Part shown: piece after piece, positions 59,701-64,000 of the stretch
How positions within the stretch are numbered: position 1 is the stretch's first letter
How the letters are laid out: every line of letters starts with the position of its first letter
NCBI GenBank assembly: GCA_030141605.1
Contig: JAQGDQ010000156.1
Coordinates: 1 to 64,000 of the forward strand
Length of the DNA stretch: 64,000 nt
Direction: 5' to 3'
DNA from: Tubiluchus corallicola
Lineage: Eukaryota > Priapulida > Priapulimorpha > Priapulimorphida > Tubiluchidae
Notes under the pieces: generated by a model
Told to the model about the DNA's origin: nothing
What the model saw: the letters and a program-made list of their open reading frames with translations, nothing else
Database searches by the model: none
Program-made: the position numbers and the translations under genes

Positions 59701-59744
59701 ATCATGACCATGACTTGTTGCAAAAGTTTGCAATTTACCTATAA
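53731..59744 (+). CDS. MPC1: Mitochondrial pyruvate carrier 1 (MPC1), four coding exons seen
   Basis: MPC1 forms the inner-membrane heterodimer with MPC2 that imports pyruvate into the matrix. Exons seen are 53731-53798, 57543-57639, 58718-58850 and 59624-59744. They encode [56 protein letters not shown] and a C-terminal extension. The junctions after exons 2 and 3 fit in phase. Exon 1 ends in phase 2 at the best donor, ATGAG|GTGTAA, while exon 2 begins in phase 0. Either a 4-nt (or 4+3n) microexon is missing or the weaker donor AAA|GTTTGT, 7 nt later, is used. The protein would be about 140 residues against 109 in human, because of an extra acidic, His-containing tail. Confidence 0.92.
54710..55165. 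mobile_element. hAT-like MITE in MPC1 intron 1
   Basis: Termini CAGGGCTTGTGGAGTTGG and, reversed, CAGGGCTGTGGAGTCGCAG. Flanks GTAAACAC / GTTAACAT (6 of 8). The interior has repeated GACTCC(G/A)ACTCC motifs near both ends. Non-autonomous. Confidence 0.88.
55174..56199. other. MPC1 intron 1, no feature seen
   Basis: AT-rich intron sequence. The frame at 55446-55757 is a hydrophobic open stretch without family motifs. Confidence 0.45.
56200..56870 (-). repeat. Dispersed repeat family B, copy 4, with nested insertion
   Basis: The outer parts (56200-56290 and 56575-56860) match the reverse complement of 40720-41020. The middle, 56290-56575, is absent from that copy. On the minus strand the middle ends in a LINE-like tail (AATAAACTTATAACTTATAA), so a retroelement inserted into the older repeat. 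Confidence 0.6.
57223..57420 (-). mobile_element. LINE-like 3' tail in MPC1 intron 1
   Basis: The minus-strand sequence ends CAAATAAATTTATTATTTTT followed by ATTATCATTATT repeats, the same tail style as 56290-56330. No RT sequence is visible. Confidence 0.35.
57543..57639 (+). CDS. MPC1: MPC1 coding exon 2
   Basis: [20 protein letters not shown], then [12 protein letters not shown]. Acceptor GCGATTTCAG, donor TTAG|GTAACT, phase 1 out. The near-invariant [10 protein letters not shown] signature identifies the family. Confidence 0.95.
57640..58717 (+). other. MPC1 intron 2
   Basis: A GT-AG intron, AT-rich, with no embedded gene or repeat recognised. Confidence 0.7.
58718..58850 (+). CDS. MPC1: MPC1 coding exon 3
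   Basis: [20 protein letters not shown], then [18 protein letters not shown] and CRFIKF. Acceptor GTTTTTCAG, donor TTCAC|GTATGT, phase 2 out. Contains the second conserved block of MPC proteins. Confidence 0.95.
59624..59744 (+). CDS. MPC1: MPC1 coding exon 4 (C-terminal extension)
   Basis: [16 protein letters not shown], then [19 protein letters not shown], ending IYL and TAA. Acceptor AACTTTCTAG. Phases fit exon 3. The tail is hydrophilic and longer than in human MPC1, so it would face solvent. Confidence 0.85.
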
Positions 59745-60397
59745 GTACTTAACAGCCGGTTACAAAATAAATAATTGCTATGGCACTGCTTTAATCAATA
59801 ATTATATATTGTAATATATTCATAAGTCAGCAGAAACCACTCGCATGTAATTTCATGGTTAATAAAGATGGGTGATTGTATTATTTTTCCTTGGGAAAAT
59901 CATTCCATATTATTTCACTTAAAGTTTTGTCCTAAAAGTGTTTGTCACATAAAATTTTGCCTTAATTACATTTATATTGTGTAATCTTAATTTACTAATT
60001 CACTGATTGCAGAAACATAAGTGATTACAGTGATCCGAGGAAATAGATACCCAGTGCTCAGTGTATTTGTAAAGTTTTTTTTCTGAATACCTGTTTGCAA
60101 CTGGTATTGTGTGTAGCCATGTTAAATCTGTTATTTCTAATTCTGCATCTTCACGATGGACAAAATACAGGTGCCGCAGTGTTTATCACCTGTCATTTTT
60201 TCACATTTCACATATTTAGGTTAAATTGTCGGAAGGCGTATTTGTGTATGTGGATGCTGCCACATTTGTTGCCAAAAAAATTGTTAGAGTGTAGTACGCG
60301 TTTTTGATACTGTTAATGTTTTTCGACAAATGTTAATGTTGCTAGGCCTTTTTGAGTTATTAAAGTTGACTGTGATGCAGATTGTAAATTAGATATA
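59745..60397. other. MPC1 3' UTR and downstream flank
   Basis: AT-rich, without recognised coding sequence. The frame at 60095-60307 is hydrophobic and unsupported. Confidence 0.45.
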
Positions 60398-60585
60398 CAA
60401 TCAAGCCTCTTTATGTAACCTACTATGGGACTGTAAAAACAGTTGGTGTTGTTAAACTTTGGTTTCATAACGAGGTGAAGTAATAAATACTTGTCTATGC
60501 AAATATGGACATTTTGTTTAGCCAAAAATATTGGCATTAAGTGAGGTTGTCATTATAAATGGGGGGTTATAACGAGGTTTGATTG
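60398..60585. mobile_element. Pogo/Tigger-like MITE
   Basis: A 188-bp element flanked by TA on both sides. Termini CAATCAAGCCTCTTTATGTAA (left) and, reversed, CAATCAAACCTCGTTATAAC (right). ATAACGAGGT-type motifs recur inside. TA duplication and CCTCGTTATAAC termini are typical of pogo/Tigger-derived MITEs. Confidence 0.8.
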
Positions 60586-61865
60586 TAGTGTTGCACAATT
60601 GTGTTTATTGACACAAGTGACAAGTATACAAACTAATTTGTTATACTCGTTATAGCAATCAAGTTCCTTTTTGATAGCGAGATCACAATAATAATCAAGT
60701 TCAAGCTAAAACTGAACTTGTTGTTTTACAGGTGCCCAGTAATAGTCAAACGAAAAGGTCACAATTTTGGCTAAGAAAAACAATGTCGCAATTCATTTTG
60801 GTTAGGGTGGGTTATTTCGTTTTTCCTGTGCATTTTTACTGCAACTTTTTTGCCTTGTTAGTTTTATAGCTTGCATTGTGGAAGGGTTGTTTTACAAGTG
60901 GTGTGAGTAACATTTGCTGTGGTGACTAGTGAGCGACTCGTTATTATGAATGACTTTGCTAGTCTCTCGTTCTGCTGTGTTTGGTTTGTTATTGTTGGAA
61001 CCAGATTTTTTTGTAATTTCGCATACTTTTTAGGTGTGTTGCTATAAAGGTGCATTGGCTAAAATTGATCAGATTTCATAGGTTGATATTTTAACCTCTA
61101 AAATTTGCTCTTTCAACTGTGAGAGTATTTTATGGCTGTTAATATAAAGTAAAAGTATTGCGTGTAATAACTCAGGGCGTGAGCAGGAGTTTGTTAACTT
61201 CTTATCACTTTGTAAAAAAAAAGTTGTGTTGTTGAGTGTTATGAAATTTAAAAATATAGTTTTGTAAAAAATGATATTGTCTAAACTGTTGTTTAGCATG
61301 TGTTCTTATAAGCTGTTCAGTTCACAGTGGATGATTACCAAGTGGAACAACTACTGAATCAAAGCAAAAAACATCATTTGAACTTCAAAACAATTTATTG
61401 GAATGACTCTGATAAAATAGCAAAATTTTATTATGAATTATTGCAAGTTTGTTTATACTTTGAAAGAAATTAATAAACTTAATGTACTTATAATGATCAT
61501 ATACACACCTAATAAACAAGTGGCAAGTTAATAAAAATAGTCAAGCTTTTAAAAAGACAACAACAAAACACAATAAATATTACTAGAAACAAAAAAGATT
61601 CAATGTTATTAGACAAATAGTCCAAACAAAAACACTTGAGCAGAAAAGATTTGGAATGTGTTTTCAAAAAAATAAATTAGGGTCATAAAAGTATAAACTA
61701 TTTCTAAGTGCCATGTACTAGGCACGATAAGTAAATGTACTAGCTAAATCTTTTTTACATTATAATGCCAGCTGATTTTGATTGGCACATTTTACTTGAG
61801 CTTTGAATAAGGCACTTAATGATTTCATCAAATGGGGCTTCTAGCTGGACAGATGGCATTAAGTT
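60586..61865. other. No gene seen
   Basis: AT-rich intergenic sequence with no recognisable coding or repeat structure. Confidence 0.45.
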
Positions 61866-62035
61866 ATGAGTGTCCAAAATATGAAACATCATTGTTCAAA
61901 TATAGAACATCACTGCTCATATATGGAATGCCATTGTTCTAAATGCAAAATGCCATTGTTAAAATATGGAATACCACTGTTCATGTATGGAATGCCATTA
62001 TCCAAATATGGAGCACCATTGTCAATTGGAGCATC
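61866..62035. repeat. Degenerate short-period tandem repeat
   Basis: Imperfect repeats of roughly 18-26 bp built on ATATGGAATGCCATTGTTC, six to eight copies with substantial divergence. Both strands remain open by chance. Confidence 0.8.
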
Positions 62036-62905
62036 GGTACGAGATTTCTCATTGCAATGGTCTTCCAAACAAATTTTATATTCTTTACGCACATTGTCTG
62101 CAACCACAGGCCTTATACACATGTCAGCTGTATTTTTGATTTATACAATGCACAGTTTATAACAAATCTTATAAACATTTAATCACTGAAAAGACTAGAG
62201 TACTGTACAATAAGAAAAACAATTTTATAACCGCAACATTCACTTTTTAAGTTAGGAAATGCATATGTGAAGTGCAATCAGTTGAAGTACAGTATATTGT
62301 ACAAATAGAAGTACTATACATTAAACATAAGATTCATTCAATTGCACTTCTACACAAGACTCATTGCCATTAAGAAAGAACTGTAAGTAACATTAAAAAA
62401 ATATGTATGACAAGTTTTTCAAAAATAGACGTTGCAATGGCTGCATAGCAGCAATATAAGAGCCATCATTGTTACTTATAAACAAGTTTATTATAAATAA
62501 TTCTGAATAAACCTATTTTGATATAATAACAATGATGGAGCAGTCAAGTGAAGCGTATAACAAACACAGTCAAGGTATTTACATCTGAAGCACCCAAATC
62601 AGTGACATCACAAATATTATCATATTCACAGCATCAAGGATAGTATCACTAAGGTTTTCAGCACCACAAATATCATACTCACTGAATAAACAGCATACAG
62701 CGATTACTAATATGCGCAGGATTGTCCGACTGTATTTTGGAAACTACGCAAAAGCTAACAAAACAATATTTCGAGGAAAATTAAAAACACCAGTGCTTTG
62801 TATCACAAGATTTACTGCAACATGAATTTTGCTCTGTAATTTTACAAGTGCCAGTTACTACAGCTTTGTGACGTCTCTGCTGAAACTGCAGCAGGTTGAT
62901 CTGTT

Positions 62906-63091
62906 CTAAGGATTTCCCTTAGACACCAGTCTTCTAAGCATTTTGTTTGTCACCGGCCACCGACTCTTTTCTTTCCTCTCCTCTTCGGAGGAATCGTGCT
63001 CCGATTCGACATTCTCGGACTCGTGAATCGGCATTTTGACACCTTTGACAGCAAGGGCTTCTACATCTTTTCTCGCACAGCTGTAGTCAAG
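62906..63091 (-). CDS. C-terminal coding exon of an unrecognised gene
   Basis: A minus-strand exon with a good acceptor (ATCCATTTCAG) opens at 63091. It runs 61 codons plus TAG at 62908-62906, in phase 0 if read from CTT. The predicted peptide is LDYSCARKDVEALAVKGVKM, an acidic/Ser stretch (ESENVESEHDSSEEERKEK), then SRWPVTNKMLRRLVSKGNP. The higher GC, codon-like composition and clean acceptor distinguish it from its AT-rich surroundings. I do not recognise the family. The charged tail with a CK2-like DSSEEE site suggests a nuclear or cytosolic protein, which is inference. Upstream exons would lie beyond 63600 or outside the window. Confidence 0.65.
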   Translation of the reverse strand, partial: LDYSCARKDVEALAVKGVKMPIHESENVESEHDSSEEERKEKSRWPVTNKMLRRLVSKGNP

Positions 63092-64000
63092 CTGAAATGG
63101 ATACTAAGAGTCTTCAAATATCCGACTAAAATTATTATTTTTATTATTATTAACAGCCAGTAATTTCAAATATACTTTTACATAAGTAATTCATAAAAAA
63201 TGTTATCAGTCAAGATTATTTACACGATTAGTAATAAAACACCATAACGATAGTAAAAAGGATCAATGGGCCTAGTATTTCTGATAAAATATATAAGCAG
63301 TACAATTTCCTGCAAATTAACATGGTACAATGCAATCTAGAATTAACTGCAGCTGTGCTGTGTTTAAAAAATTGAAATCATTACATTCTAAGCATTTGAC
63401 GCATTCTCTAGCCATATTAACAATTACCGGTTGGTTTCCTATCAAAGCCTTTTTCCTCACTGATCTCCTTGTCAAAATTCCATTTTCTAATTGATAACTA
63501 CTACAGTTCAATGTGCAACATATATGATGTAAATTAAAACCCATTGCTGATTTAACAGTAAACAGAAATAGGAAACTACTACTGCAATCAAAACTAACCT
63601 TACGTATGTTACTGCACTGAAAGCTGTGTCTAAAATCAGAGCAACAGCAGACAAAAACTATAAATTTTCTAATTTGGCTGCGAGCTTTGCAGGCACTTCT
63701 ATGACCAGGGTCCGATCACCCAATAGACTAGTATAGATTGCAGCCTAGGACCCTCAACCTTTAGTAAATTTTGGTAAAAGTCTGTTTTTTCACTACGGTT
63801 GTGTTCAAATATGTGCTAGTTTGGTTTGCAATAAATAGTAAAATTGTGGTATTTCTTAAAAACTATTTTTATTGACAAACCGAAAGGTAGCTATTCTAGT
63901 CTATATAATGAATTTGCTGTAAGTTTACATTAAGCTATGCAAATATTGCTAAAATATATCACGAGTAAAACGTATCCTAGATGGGTATCAACGGCTTAGA
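63092..64000. other. Probable intron of the minus-strand gene
   Basis: AT-rich. An open frame at 63317-63544 lies near an acceptor-like TTTTGATTGCAG (about 63575-63600, minus strand), but no donor or family match supports it as an exon. Confidence 0.3.

Noticed and set aside
63317-63544. 75-codon minus-strand frame as upstream exon of the terminal gene
   Set aside because: Only a weak acceptor nearby, no donor in a compatible position and no recognisable motif.

Overview
The window is nuclear DNA from an animal, most likely a marine or freshwater invertebrate. It is AT-rich and has GT-AG introns, non-LTR retrotransposons, hAT, TTAA-type and pogo-like miniature transposons, and very large micro- and minisatellites. 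The housekeeping proteins CSTF2, CRCP (RPC9), NOLC1/Nopp140 and MPC1 are clearly of animal type. The sequence alone does not settle the phylum. The collagen-like genes would fit a sponge, cnidarian or lophotrochozoan.

Layout. 1-3.4 kb: two near-identical non-LTR retrotransposon pieces head to head, then a 340-bp (TC)n tract between two converging retrotransposon tails. 3.9-8.8 kb and 20.6-22.7 kb (minus strand): the 3' halves of two paralogous collagen-like genes in tandem. Each has a phase 1-1 Gly-X-Y exon bracketed by cysteine pairs, followed by an exon encoding a shared basic C-terminal module. 8.8-20.6 kb and 22.7-33 kb: presumed upstream introns and flanks, filled with tandem arrays (27, 79 and 25 bp), MITEs, retrotransposon remnants and a possible solo LTR. 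I could not securely place any 5' exon of either collagen gene.

33.8-38.6 kb (plus strand): a Nopp140/NOLC1-like gene with six nearly identical 46-residue repeats, followed by single-coding-exon CRCP, an RNA polymerase III subunit. 40.0-52.1 kb (minus): a complete ten-exon CSTF2 gene. Its spliced length is 1491 nt (496 residues) with consistent phases at every junction. 53.7-59.7 kb (plus): MPC1, the mitochondrial pyruvate carrier, head to head with CSTF2, with one junction unresolved. The right end holds a pogo-like MITE, a degenerate short-period repeat and the last coding exon of an unrecognised minus-strand gene.

Functionally, NOLC1, CRCP and CSTF2 all serve nuclear RNA production (snoRNP/nucleolar assembly, Pol III transcription, mRNA 3'-end formation). 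They are ordinary neighbours rather than an operon. The most unusual content is the tandem collagen-like pair, with Ser-rich triplets, cysteine brackets and a shared tail I do not recognise. Next in interest is the density of young repeats, including two hAT MITEs inside the CSTF2/MPC1 intergenic region and an inverted pair of TTAA MITEs around the large collagen exon.
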